The notes beneath the pieces were generated by a model. It made no database searches, was not told where the DNA came from, and saw nothing but the letters and a program-made list of their open reading frames with translations. A program made the position numbers and the translations under genes. DNA of 20,004 nucleotides from an uncultured Chromatiaceae bacterium (lineage in GTDB: Bacteria > Pseudomonadota > Gammaproteobacteria > Enterobacterales > Alteromonadaceae), in NCBI GenBank assembly GCA_946482615.1, contig CAMLSF010000061.1, positions 1 to 20,004 of the forward strand, written 5' to 3'. Positions 1-7,544 of the stretch are shown in pieces. Each line of letters starts with the position of its first letter. The first letter of the stretch is position 1.

Positions 1-534
1 GAAGATCTGCAAAAAAATCAGTCTGCCGCCATGGTCAGTAAACGTAAAGATCAAAAAGAAATGCTGGGAAAACTGCAAAAACAGTTCCAGAACAAAAGAG
101 TGGAAGTTGAACAACTGGGCCAGCAGCTGCTGATCCGGATCACAGACACCACTTTGTTCCCGGCAGGTTCGGCCTTTTTACAACCAAGGCTGGCACCATT
201 GATCGATGAAATAGCTACAGTGTTAAAAGATATACCCGGCACCATAGTGGTCACAGGTCACACCGACAACCTGCAGGAATTTGACAGCCTGTACAAAAAC
301 AACTGGGAACTGTCCTCCTTAAGGGCAGTAGCTGTAGTGCAGGAGATGTTAAAAAATAAAGGGCTGCAGCCAAACCGTATCATTGCGCAAGGACGGGCCG
401 ATACCAAACCTCTGGTGGACAACAATAGCCCGGAAAACAGAGCGAAAAACCGTCGGATTGAAATCGTAGTGACTCAGGGCGAAGCGGAAGAAGTCAAAGC
501 TGTGACTGTAGAGCAGGTAAAAACTGTGCCATAA
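1..534 (+). CDS. MotB/OmpA-like peptidoglycan-binding protein, 3' part
   Basis: The reading frame is open from base 1, so the gene starts upstream of the window; the first internal ATG is at 31. The visible 177 residues hold an OmpA/MotB C-terminal domain, which anchors a protein to peptidoglycan in the periplasm. Signs are the stretch VVTGHTDN, then NWELSSLRA with the run-on into the helix, and the closing ENRAKNRRIEIVV. The NWELSSLRA form and the LGQQLLIRI lead-in resemble flagellar MotB/PomB stator proteins more than porin-type OmpA. The N-terminal membrane segment that would settle this lies outside the window. The last roughly 20 residues are a Glu/Val/Lys-rich tail. The neighbouring chemoreceptor fits a motility role. 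A type VI TssL-like protein or another OmpA-domain lipoprotein is possible. Confident about the domain, moderately about the MotB assignment. Confidence 0.75.
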   Translation, partial: EDLQKNQSAAMVSKRKDQKEMLGKLQKQFQNKRVEVEQLGQQLLIRITDTTLFPAGSAFLQPRLAPLIDEIATVLKDIPGTIVVTGHTDNLQEFDSLYKNNWELSSLRAVAVVQEMLKNKGLQPNRIIAQGRADTKPLVDNNSPENRAKNRRIEIVVTQGEAEEVKAVTVEQVKTVP

Positions 535-569
535 AAAACGCAGCTTTGTCATAAAGAAAGCTGCGTTTT
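535..569. terminator. bidirectional rho-independent terminator
   Basis: A perfect 13-bp stem (535-547 with 557-569, AAAACGCAGCTTT and its complement) has a 9-nt loop. It starts directly after the TAA of the MotB-like gene. On the plus strand the stem ends in a 4-T run. On the minus strand it ends in 6 T, so it can also stop the convergent chemoreceptor transcript, whose stop codon is about 70 nt away. Confidence 0.85.
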
Positions 570-638
570 ATTGTAACACTCAGTGATTCATACATCAGAG
601 CATGCAGCTGCTCACTATCAGAAACTGTATTAAAAGCG

Positions 639-2312
639 TCAGGCTATGGCTGGCAACTGAAATTTCTTAACTGCCGCATCCAGGGTTCCAGCCATATTAG
701 TCAACTGCTGACTGGCAGCTGCAACCTGAGTCACCAGCTCTGCGTTATGTTCCGCCGCCTGATGCACCACACTGACACTGACATTAATTTCTTCAATCGC
801 GCTGCTTTGCTGCTCTGCCGCGCTGGCGATCTGCAGGCTCATATCTCTGACCTTATCAATCGAAGTACTCACTTGTTGCATTAAAGCACTGGATTGACCT
901 GAGAACGTTATAGTTTTTCCACCTAATTCGCTGCTTTGCTGCATCCTCATAACAGCTTGCTGAGCACTGTGACGGAAGCTGCTGATCATGGCTTCAATTT
1001 CAGTGGTTGAAGTTTGAGTGCGCTGTGCCAGGTGCCTGACTTCATCAGCAACCACAGAGAAACCACGTCCCTGTTCACCAGCCCTGGCCGCTTCAATTGC
1101 CGCATTTAATGCCAGTAAATTGGTTTGATCTGCTATGGCTTTAATTACCACCAACACTGCACCAATGTTCTCACTGTTTTTTTCCAGTTCGGATAAAGAT
1201 GCGGCGCTTTCAATTAAACTTTTCACAAGCGACTCAGTACTTTGCACTGCTTGGGTATTCATGTTTTGACTGGCAACCGAATTCTGCGCTGCCTCTTCAC
1301 TGGCGCAATGTGTTGTGGCAACACTTTGTGCTACTTCATGAGCTGTAGCCGACATTTCGTGCATTGCTGTGACAATCTGGTCCATCTGCAGGCTTTGTTG
1401 CTGGACATTCTCCTGCACGCCAAAACTACTATCAGCCAATACAGCTGCAGCACCAGACACTTCTACGGTTGAACGCTGCACTAACAACAATAACTTCGCC
1501 AGGTCTTGTCTGGTTTGTTCCATCAGAATCAGCATCTGACCAATTTCTGCAGGCTCATCGGCCACAACGGCTGTACTCAGATTACCCCGCTGCAGTTCTT
1601 TTAACGCCGCCATAGCTTTCACCAGGCCTCTTTGAATAGCTTTACGAGTGGAGCGACTGATCAACACGGAAACAAGCACCACCAATATAGCGGCTATAAC
1701 CACTTGTTTTTCCAGAGATTTAGTCTGCTCATCAATGCTCTGAATTTCTGTAGCCGTGAAACTTTCTACGTTATGCAGCAAGGTTTTTATATCATTCATT
1801 AACTTCTCATCTATCTGTGCCAGCTCCGCCTCCTGGTCCACAGCTTGCTGTCCTGCCTGGGCGTGCTGGATTAACTGTTCCGCGAGAAGGTCCCATTCTA
1901 TGGACGAAGTCTTTATCGAATTCAGCAAGGCGGTGTTTTTCTCCACTATAGCCAGCTGTTGCTCAGTCATGCTTGCGGAGGGTCTAAGATAGGGTTCAGC
2001 TTCGCGTAATGCATTTTTAAGCTGTGCAGAGCGTTTGTTAAATTCTGCCTTGATGTGTTGAAACCCTGAGGCGCTTTGTTTGGACTGCAGAGGGATATAG
2101 CGCAGTTCTTTTTGTAGCAACAGTTCCTGCGCGTATTGCTGCTCGGTAATTTCAGTCAGTTTCTCCATCGCAGGAGTATTTCTGTGCACGACATCCGCAA
2201 GATGGGCTTCTATTTTAGCCAACTGCGTAAACACAAAAGCAGTCATGACAACCACCCCGATACAAATCACTCCAACTGATAACATCAGTCTTTGCCTAAT
2301 AGACAGCTGCAT
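639..2312 (-). CDS. methyl-accepting chemotaxis protein
   Basis: A 557-residue inner-membrane chemoreceptor that would pass a periplasmic signal to CheA/CheW. Order of parts: membrane segment at about residues 8-30; a periplasmic, mostly helical ligand region at about 31-200 (four-helix-bundle type by appearance, ligand unknown); a second membrane segment at about 202-222; a HAMP linker to about 275; then a long cytoplasmic coiled coil. The highly conserved hairpin tip is visible at about 395-427 ([20 protein letters not shown] followed by [12 protein letters not shown]). There is no C-terminal NWETF-like pentapeptide, so CheR/CheB tethering by that route is not expected. The ATG has a GGAGG 4 nt upstream (2317-2321 on the complement). 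It is transcribed alone, from its own promoter, toward the bidirectional terminator at 535-569. Confidence 0.93.
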   Translation of the reverse strand: MQLSIRQRLMLSVGVICIGVVVMTAFVFTQLAKIEAHLADVVHRNTPAMEKLTEITEQQYAQELLLQKELRYIPLQSKQSASGFQHIKAEFNKRSAQLKNALREAEPYLRPSASMTEQQLAIVEKNTALLNSIKTSSIEWDLLAEQLIQHAQAGQQAVDQEAELAQIDEKLMNDIKTLLHNVESFTATEIQSIDEQTKSLEKQVVIAAILVVLVSVLISRSTRKAIQRGLVKAMAALKELQRGNLSTAVVADEPAEIGQMLILMEQTRQDLAKLLLLVQRSTVEVSGAAAVLADSSFGVQENVQQQSLQMDQIVTAMHEMSATAHEVAQSVATTHCASEEAAQNSVASQNMNTQAVQSTESLVKSLIESAASLSELEKNSENIGAVLVVIKAIADQTNLLALNAAIEAARAGEQGRGFSVVADEVRHLAQRTQTSTTEIEAMISSFRHSAQQAVMRMQQSSELGGKTITFSGQSSALMQQVSTSIDKVRDMSLQIASAAEQQSSAIEEINVSVSVVHQAAEHNAELVTQVAAASQQLTNMAGTLDAAVKKFQLPAIA

Positions 2313-2429
2313 AAAGCCTCCTTCAAATTTAACTCAATTGAAAACATCCATGCAAAACCGACTAAGTAGCGGGAATTGGCCAACAAAACAGCCATGCTGT
2401 TATGTTTTTCCTGCGACCGGATAAGTTTC

Positions 2430-2457
2430 ATTATTATCAAATTGTCCCATTTGTCAA
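2430..2457 (-). promoter_or_regulatory. sigma70-type promoter for the chemoreceptor
   Basis: On the minus strand, a perfect -35 TTGACA (2452-2457) is followed after 16 nt by AATAAT (2430-2435). Transcription would start near 2423, giving a leader of about 110 nt before the ATG at 2312. No sigma28 flagellar promoter (TAAA-N15-GCCGATAA) was seen in this gap. The rest of 2460-2620 shows nothing recognisable. Confidence 0.6.
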
Positions 2458-2621
2458 TTAAAATTAACAAGGTTCGACTTATCACACAAAGGTTACAAAC
2501 ATTAGGTATAGCTTATGGAAGTGACGCGAATCTGAAATAAAACAGGAAGAATCAATCGGATAAAATGAAAGCTCTATTTCGGCTGTTGGAAGTTTGGAAC
2601 TAGTAGCAATTAAAAGTGGCG

Positions 2622-2659
2622 AAAAAAAATTGGCTGCGATGGAAAACTATCTCAGCCAA
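2622..2659 (-). terminator. rho-independent terminator of yigI
   Basis: On the minus strand, TTGGCTG (2653-2659) pairs with CAGCCAA (2630-2636) across a 16-nt loop and is followed by 8 T (2622-2629). The upstream arm contains the yigI stop codon (2652-2654), so the hairpin begins inside the gene's last codons. This cleanly separates yigI from the chemoreceptor gene downstream. Confidence 0.8.
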
Positions 2660-3104
2660 CCAGATAAGTCCCAGTGCCTAAGGCGATATGAGTGCCCTGC
2701 TCGTTGTGTAACTCCATCCGGCAGACACAAACTTTATTGCCGGTACGGATCACCTGGGCTGTGGCAATAAACTGCTGACCCCGGCCTGGTCGCAAATAGT
2801 CAGTACGAATATCTATAGTGCTCATTTTACCCAGCTTTTCAGCCAGTTCAGCATCTGCAATATCACCTAAACGGCTTAAGGCACTGGACACAGCCATCAG
2901 CCCACCGACCACATCCAGCACTGAAGCAATCACACCACCATGTAAAATTTGCTGCACCGGATTGCCCACCAGCTGGCCTGCCCAGTCAAACCTTACTTCA
3001 GCTTGTTGTTCATCAAAACGGGTGACTTTTAAACCCAACAGCCTGTTAAAAGGCATTTGATCAAAAGTATCGGCGATAAAAGGCAATAACTGATCGGCGT
3101 GCAT
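2652..3104 (-). CDS. yigI: YigI-like acyl-CoA thioesterase (hotdog fold)
   Basis: A 150-residue cytoplasmic single-domain hotdog protein. It matches the pattern I recall for E. coli YigI (155 aa) closely: QMPFNRLLGL near the N-terminus, the LHGGVIASVLD active-site helix at residues 54-64 (His55, Gly56, Gly57, Asp64), TIDIRTDYLRPGRG at about 96-109, and the closing ALGTGTYLVG. The PaaI/YigI group hydrolyses acyl-CoA thioesters; E. coli YigI has been reported as an acyl-CoA thioesterase acting on longer chains, but the substrate here is inferred. In E. coli yigI lies close to recQ (with pldA between); here it lies next to recQ in divergent orientation, supporting orthology. The ATG at 3104 has a GAGG 5 nt upstream. 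Confidence 0.88.
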   Translation of the reverse strand: MHADQLLPFIADTFDQMPFNRLLGLKVTRFDEQQAEVRFDWAGQLVGNPVQQILHGGVIASVLDVVGGLMAVSSALSRLGDIADAELAEKLGKMSTIDIRTDYLRPGRGQQFIATAQVIRTGNKVCVCRMELHNEQGTHIALGTGTYLVG

Positions 3105-3194
3105 AGGATCCTCAACTTCACTGGTAAGAGCAGTGGAGAATCTACCTTAGTAGTGCCAATGACACAATGCCCAAGACAGCTTCGCTGCTTTTTC

Positions 3195-3460
3195 TATACC
3201 CAAGTGACTTCAAGATGCAGAATTCAGCGGGAGATAAAAGCGCTTTAGGCAAGGCAGCTGTTGGAAGCTTTAGTGGTTCTAAAGCGACAACAGTTAACGC
3301 GGCATAAAGCGCTTTTAGCCCCGCCCGAAGGGAGTCACTGGGCGATTGCACTGCGGTGTTAGCCTGTCTCACAAGGTAGTCGACATTGCTTCGCCAGGCT
3401 GCCTTGCATTGCAAGCGCCCAGCGGCTCTGAAACTCGCATCTTGAGGTCACTTGGGTATA
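3195..3460. mobile_element. MITE-like element with 24-bp terminal inverted repeats
   Basis: A 266-bp noncoding unit bounded by 24-bp inverted repeats at 3195-3218 and 3437-3460 that differ at one base; both outer ends read TATACCCAAGTGAC inward. Inside are two large hairpins. The first spans 3235-3317: a perfect 13-bp outer stem (TAAAAGCGCTTTA at 3235-3247 with 3305-3317), a CTGTTG/CAACAG stem at 3258-3263/3288-3293, and a GCTTTAG/CTAAAGC stem at 3267-3273/3279-3285. The second is an imperfect stem of about 27 bp (3339-3366 with 3395-3421, sharing TGGGCG and AGCCTG ends). No transposase and no convincing protein are present. Small size, long terminal repeats and strong internal folding fit a non-autonomous transposable or REP-like element. 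I could not see a clear target-site duplication. It fills most of the yigI-recQ divergent promoter region. Confidence 0.65.
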
Positions 3461-3496
3461 CAATGCGCCAGTTTTTTCATAACGTAGCACCGTCCT

Positions 3497-5293
3497 TTGC
3501 CACAACTATTGTTCGACACCTTAAAACAAGCTTTTGGTTACAGCCAGTTCCGTCATGGACAACTGGAGGTGATCCAGGCTTGCCTGAGTGGTCAGGACAC
3601 TTTTGTACTGATGCCAACAGGTGGCGGAAAATCGCTGTGTTATCAATTACCTGCTTTGTTATTACCCTACGTTACTGTAGTTGTTTCGCCTTTAATGTCG
3701 CTGATGAAAGATCAGGTCGACGCCTTGCAGGCCAATGGTATAGCGGCTGAATTTATTAACAGCAGCCAAAGCAGGGAAGAAATTCAGGATGTGATCCGGC
3801 GTTTACGCAATCAGCAACTCAAGCTGCTGTATCTGGCACCAGAACGTTTATTGCAACCAGACTTTATGTCACGCCTTGCAGAAGTAGGTGTCAGTTTATT
3901 TGCGATAGACGAAGCGCACTGCATTTCACAGTGGGGCCACGATTTCAGACCCCATTACACTGAACTGGCGCAGCTCAAGCAGTATTTCCCAGCTGTGCCT
4001 ATGATGGCGCTGACCGCCACAGCAGACCCGGCCACACAAAAAGACATCAGCCGTCAGCTGAATTTACAACAGCCTTATGTCTCTATCGGCAGCTTTGACA
4101 GACCCAATATCCGCTATACAGTGCAGGAAAAATTCCGCCCGCTGGAACAAGTAGTGAATTACCTGAAGCAGCAGGAACAACAAAGCGGCATTATTTATTG
4201 TGCTTCACGGCGTAAAGTGGATGAACTGGCTGAACAACTGGCAGGCAAAGGCTTTCAGGTCGCGGCTTATCATGCGGGTTTGACCAATGAGCAGCGTAAT
4301 GCGGTGCAGGAAGCCTTTAAAAAAGACCAAATCCAGCTGATTATCGCCACTGTCGCTTTTGGTATGGGCGTAAATAAATCCAATATACGTTTTGTGATCC
4401 ACTTTGAATTACCCCGCACTATTGAAGCTTATTATCAGGAAACAGGCCGCGCTGGCCGGGATGGTGTGCCTGCTGAAGCCCTGATGCTGGTGGACCCCGC
4501 TGATATAGCGAGGATGCGCAGCTGGATAGAACAAGATGAAAACAACAGCAGAACCGAAGTGGCTTTGCAGCGTTTTAACCAAATGGCGGCTTTTGCTCAG
4601 GCCCAGACCTGCAGGCGTTTAGTGCTGCTGAATTATTTTGGTGAATCCAGCCAAAAGCCTTGCGGCAACTGCGATATTTGTATTGACCCACCCAAACAAT
4701 TTGACGCTACTGAATTAGCCAGAAAAGCCCTGTCCTGTGTTTATCGGGTCAATCAAAGTTTTGGCATGAATCATGTGATAGACGTGTTACGCGGCAGCCA
4801 GACCAGCCGTATTCATGAGCTGGGGCACGATAAGTTATCCACCTTTGCGATAGGTAAAGACCAGTCCCACGATTATTGGCTGAGTATTTTGCGCCAGTTG
4901 GTCCACTGTGGTTTGTTGCAGCAGGACATTAGTCAGCATTCAGTGCTGAAGCTGCAGGAGGCGGCCCGGGCTGTATTACGTGCCGAGCAAACACTGCAAC
5001 TGGCTGTGCCTCGTCTGGTGCAAAGCAAAACCAGCAGCAGTAAAACCACAGCACCACAAAACTATGACCGCAAGCTGTTTGCCCGCTTAAAAGTGCTGCG
5101 TAAAGCCATTGCAGAACGCGATGATGTGCCACCTTTTGTGGTGTTTTCAGATGCCACCCTGATAGAGATGGCCCAGGCCTGCCCGACCAACAGCGTCGAA
5201 TTTTTAGCTATCAGCGGTGTAGGCCAGACCAAACTGGGACGTTATGGTGCCGATTTCCTTGATTTAATCAGCGATTATTTGGCAGGCGACTGA
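3497..5293 (+). CDS. recQ: ATP-dependent DNA helicase RecQ
   Basis: A 598-residue 3'-5' DNA helicase of recombination and replication repair (RecF pathway). Visible parts: motif 0 FRHGQ near residue 18 (usual form FRPGQ); Walker A PTGGGKS at 40-46; DEAH at 138-141, running into the RecQ aromatic-rich loop [18 protein letters not shown] at 171-177; motif [12 protein letters not shown] at 314-323; four zinc-binding cysteines C372, C389, C392 and C395; a winged-helix RQC region at about 400-510; and a complete C-terminal HRDC domain at about 522-598. Length matches E. coli RecQ (609). The start is odd: an in-frame TAG at 3485 leaves only TTG codons (3497 or 3509), with no Shine-Dalgarno upstream and the MITE-like element ending 36 bp before. 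The last 19 bases overlap the convergent cytochrome gene. Confidence 0.95.
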   Translation: MPQLLFDTLKQAFGYSQFRHGQLEVIQACLSGQDTFVLMPTGGGKSLCYQLPALLLPYVTVVVSPLMSLMKDQVDALQANGIAAEFINSSQSREEIQDVIRRLRNQQLKLLYLAPERLLQPDFMSRLAEVGVSLFAIDEAHCISQWGHDFRPHYTELAQLKQYFPAVPMMALTATADPATQKDISRQLNLQQPYVSIGSFDRPNIRYTVQEKFRPLEQVVNYLKQQEQQSGIIYCASRRKVDELAEQLAGKGFQVAAYHAGLTNEQRNAVQEAFKKDQIQLIIATVAFGMGVNKSNIRFVIHFELPRTIEAYYQETGRAGRDGVPAEALMLVDPADIARMRSWIEQDENNSRTEVALQRFNQMAAFAQAQTCRRLVLLNYFGESSQKPCGNCDICIDPPKQFDATELARKALSCVYRVNQSFGMNHVIDVLRGSQTSRIHELGHDKLSTFAIGKDQSHDYWLSILRQLVHCGLLQQDISQHSVLKLQEAARAVLRAEQTLQLAVPRLVQSKTSSSKTTAPQNYDRKLFARLKVLRKAIAERDDVPPFVVFSDATLIEMAQACPTNSVEFLAISGVGQTKLGRYGADFLDLISDYLAGD

Positions 5294-5592
5294 GCTGGCA
5301 ATGCTGAAAAATAAGCCGCTAAATCCAGAACGTCCGCATCGGATAAACCTGCTGCCATAGGCGACATTACCGCATGTTTACGTTGCCCATCCCGGTAGGC
5401 CTTAATAGAGGTTTCCAGATACTTCTGTTTTTGCCCTGCCAGGTTGGGGTAATCCGGCAACACCGAAATTCCTTCAGCGCCATGGCAAGCCGAGCAGACA
5501 GCTGCTTTGGTTTTTCCTGCTGCAGCATCCTGTGCTAAAACCTGAGCAGACAACCCGACTAAAACTAATACTATCAAAGACATAAATCGCAT
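5275..5592 (-). CDS. small periplasmic c-type cytochrome (class I)
   Basis: A 105-residue exported monohaem electron carrier. Residues 1-20 form a signal peptide ending in QVLA, with cleavage likely before QDAAAG. The haem-binding CSACH lies at 33-37. The distal ligand is probably Met76 or Met79 in AVMSPMA. The [11 protein letters not shown] stretch and the closing [10 protein letters not shown] helix are typical of the c553/cytochrome c4-half type. The ATG at 5592 has GGGAG about 10 nt upstream; an internal ATG three codons later is less likely. It lies divergent from selO and overlaps the recQ 3' end by 19 bases with no terminator between. The electron partner cannot be read from context; the cytochrome bd operon 10 kb away is a quinol oxidase and would not need it. 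Confidence 0.9.
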   Translation of the reverse strand: MRFMSLIVLVLVGLSAQVLAQDAAAGKTKAAVCSACHGAEGISVLPDYPNLAGQKQKYLETSIKAYRDGQRKHAVMSPMAAGLSDADVLDLAAYFSALPAQSPAK

Positions 5593-5661
5593 TATTGTTA
5601 TTCTCCCTGACGCTGGACTTTGGTTTATTTTTACTCAGTTTTTTCCATTAAAGACCTAAGT

Positions 5662-5677
5662 ACTTGTTTATACAAGT
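5662..5677. promoter_or_regulatory. palindrome in the cytochrome c / selO divergent region
   Basis: ACTTGT at 5662-5667 and ACAAGT at 5672-5677 form a 6-4-6 inverted repeat in the 181-bp gap between the divergent cytochrome c and selO genes. It could be an operator or promoter overlap. No regulator is identifiable and no good -35/-10 pair was assigned on either strand. Confidence 0.3.
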
Positions 5678-5773
5678 CAGAGGCTGAAATTCAGTAAAAT
5701 CAATACTCCAGAAAGCGCTTGAGCTAACTGCACACAGCGACGACAATGGGCCATTGCCGTTTTGGGATTTGTT

Positions 5774-7222
5774 ATGTCACTTCTTTTAAATTCAACCTAT
5801 GCGTCAGCTTTGCCTGATTTAGTCAGTCCAGTCGCAGTAACCCCCTTTGCAGAGCCAAAACTCTTAACTTACAGCACTGACACTGCGGCTTTATTGCAAA
5901 TCCCTGCTGCATTTTTTCAGCAGCCTGATGCGGCCGACTACTTAAGTGGCAAAAAGCTGTTTGAAGGCAGCAAACCTGTAGCGCAAAAGTATGCCGGTCA
6001 TCAGTTTGGCCAATACAACCCTGAATTAGGTGATGGCCGGGGTTTGTTATTGGGGGATGTCCAAGGCACTGATGGCAAAAGTTACGACCTGCATTTAAAA
6101 GGAGCTGGCCGCACGCCTTATTCGCGTTTTGGTGATGGCCGCGCAGTGTTACGCTCCAGCATTCGCGAGTTTTTAGCGTCCGAAGCTATGTATCATTTAG
6201 GTATCCCCAGCAGCAGGGCTTTAAGTCTGGTTGGCAGCACTGAGCCAGTGCAACGCGAAAGCATTGAACAGGGTGCGATGATTATCCGGGTCTGCCCCAG
6301 TCATATCCGCTTTGGCCATTTTGAACACTGTTTTTATACAGGCGATAAAGATCAGTTAAAACGGCTGGTCGATTTTACTGTGCAGCAGCATTTCCCTGAA
6401 TGCCTGAACGCAGAAAACCCGGCTTTGGTTATGCTGCAACAGGTTGTGGTCAGTACCGCAGAGCTGATCAGCCAATGGCAGGCCGTAGGCTTTAATCATG
6501 GTGTGATGAATACCGACAATATGTCGATTTTAGGCCTGAGCTTTGACTACGGCCCTTACGCCTTCCTGGACGATTACGAACCTGGTTATATCTGCAATCA
6601 TTCGGATCACAGCGGCCGATATGCCTTTGATGAACAACCTGGTATAGGGTTATGGAACCTTAACGCGCTGGCCCATGCTTTATCTCCTTTAATTGAGATA
6701 GACGACTTACGCACAGCTCTTAGCTTGTATGAACCTACTCTGGTCAGTCACTACATGGCATTGATGGGAAAAAAGCTGGGCCTTAACAGCCAGCTGCCAA
6801 CTGACAGAGCCTTAATAGGCCAATGGCTGGCGTTATTGCAGCAACAAAAGCAGGATTACACTTTAAGTTTTCGCCGTCTGGCTGATTTTTCTGCTGACCC
6901 AACAGGCTCCTCTGTCCGTGATCATATGTTCGATCTGGCCGCCTTTGATCAATGGGCAAGCTTGTACCGTGATCGTCTGACGCTGGAAAACACCACGGCC
7001 GCTGAACGCAAAGCCCAGATGAATAGCCTCAACCCTTTGTATATTCTGCGTAATTACCTGGCCCAGCAGGCCATAACAGCTGCAGAACAAGGTGACACAG
7101 CACCTTTGAACGTGCTGATGCAGGTATTACAACAGCCTTATCTGCAGCAAGAAGGCAAAGAAGCCTTTGCCGCACCACCACCAGATTGGGGCAAGGCGAT
7201 GAATATTTCCTGCAGCAGTTAA
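5774..7222 (+). CDS. selO: SelO family protein AMPylase (YdiU)
   Basis: A pseudokinase-fold enzyme that transfers AMP from ATP to Ser/Thr/Tyr of target proteins; in E. coli it is linked to oxidative stress. Start taken at the ATG at 5774 (482 aa; E. coli 478), with GGGA 6 nt before it; a TTG at 5762 in frame is less likely. Visible: GHQFGQYNPELGDGRG at about 75-90; DLHLKGAGRTPYSR with Lys109; the RSSIREFLASEAM helix with Glu133; GVMNTDNMS with Asp248-Asn249; and FDYGPYAFLDDY with Asp258, the residues that bind nucleotide/Mg and act as base in E. coli SelO. Cys274 and the C-terminal ISCSS (Cys480) correspond to the Cys272-Cys476 redox disulfide of E. coli; the C-terminal Cys replaces the selenocysteine of eukaryotic SelO. 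First gene of a three-gene operon. Confidence 0.95.
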   Translation: MSLLLNSTYASALPDLVSPVAVTPFAEPKLLTYSTDTAALLQIPAAFFQQPDAADYLSGKKLFEGSKPVAQKYAGHQFGQYNPELGDGRGLLLGDVQGTDGKSYDLHLKGAGRTPYSRFGDGRAVLRSSIREFLASEAMYHLGIPSSRALSLVGSTEPVQRESIEQGAMIIRVCPSHIRFGHFEHCFYTGDKDQLKRLVDFTVQQHFPECLNAENPALVMLQQVVVSTAELISQWQAVGFNHGVMNTDNMSILGLSFDYGPYAFLDDYEPGYICNHSDHSGRYAFDEQPGIGLWNLNALAHALSPLIEIDDLRTALSLYEPTLVSHYMALMGKKLGLNSQLPTDRALIGQWLALLQQQKQDYTLSFRRLADFSADPTGSSVRDHMFDLAAFDQWASLYRDRLTLENTTAAERKAQMNSLNPLYILRNYLAQQAITAAEQGDTAPLNVLMQVLQQPYLQQEGKEAFAAPPPDWGKAMNISCSS

Positions 7223-7232
7223 CGGACCTGTG

Positions 7233-7544
7233 ATGAATAACGAAACGACCAATAGTTTTATTGTACAAATTGAACAGACACAGCTGCTACTGACCCCTTT
7301 GTGGCCAATGCGTTTTGAACAAGTGTTGGAGTGTAAGCTGTGGTTTGCACAAAGTGCCATTAAAGCCGGAACTTTGGCTTATGGCGCAGACAAAGTTGAG
7401 CTGGGATTAAGCTTTACCAACGAATTATTTACCTTTTGTTACGAAGACTATAGCGAAAGTTTTTGGGTCACAGCTGACAGTGTAGGCGGTGCTATGCTAC
7501 TGTCAGAATTAGCAAGAGAATTCAGTAGTTTGAGGATTAAATGA
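7233..7544 (+). CDS. small conserved-looking protein, possibly DUF3630
   Basis: A 103-residue protein with no signal peptide or membrane segment. It is acidic and aromatic-rich (WPMRFEQ, CKLWFAQSAIKAG, FCYEDYSESFW) and looks like a compact alpha/beta domain. Size and pattern recall the DUF3630 family of marine gammaproteobacteria, but that is a recollection and not a firm match; function unknown. Start taken at the ATG at 7233; the GTG one codon earlier (7230) is the alternative. It begins 10 bp after the selO stop, and its TGA overlaps the next gene's ATG as ATGA at 7541-7544, so it is co-translated between selO and the GGDEF/EAL gene. Confidence 0.75.
   Translation: MNNETTNSFIVQIEQTQLLLTPLWPMRFEQVLECKLWFAQSAIKAGTLAYGADKVELGLSFTNELFTFCYEDYSESFWVTADSVGGAMLLSELAREFSSLRIK

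Noticed and set aside
3105..3194. TTGTGT-17-TAGATT as a promoter for yigI on the minus strand
   Set aside because: Only about seven of twelve bases agree with consensus and the sequence abuts the inserted element; too weak to list as a feature.
3142..3750. Open frames running through the inverted-repeat element on both strands (90 and 134 residues)
   Set aside because: They cross the terminal repeats and hairpins, show no domain or sensible composition, and the plus-strand one runs out of frame through the start of recQ. They are by-products of the element.
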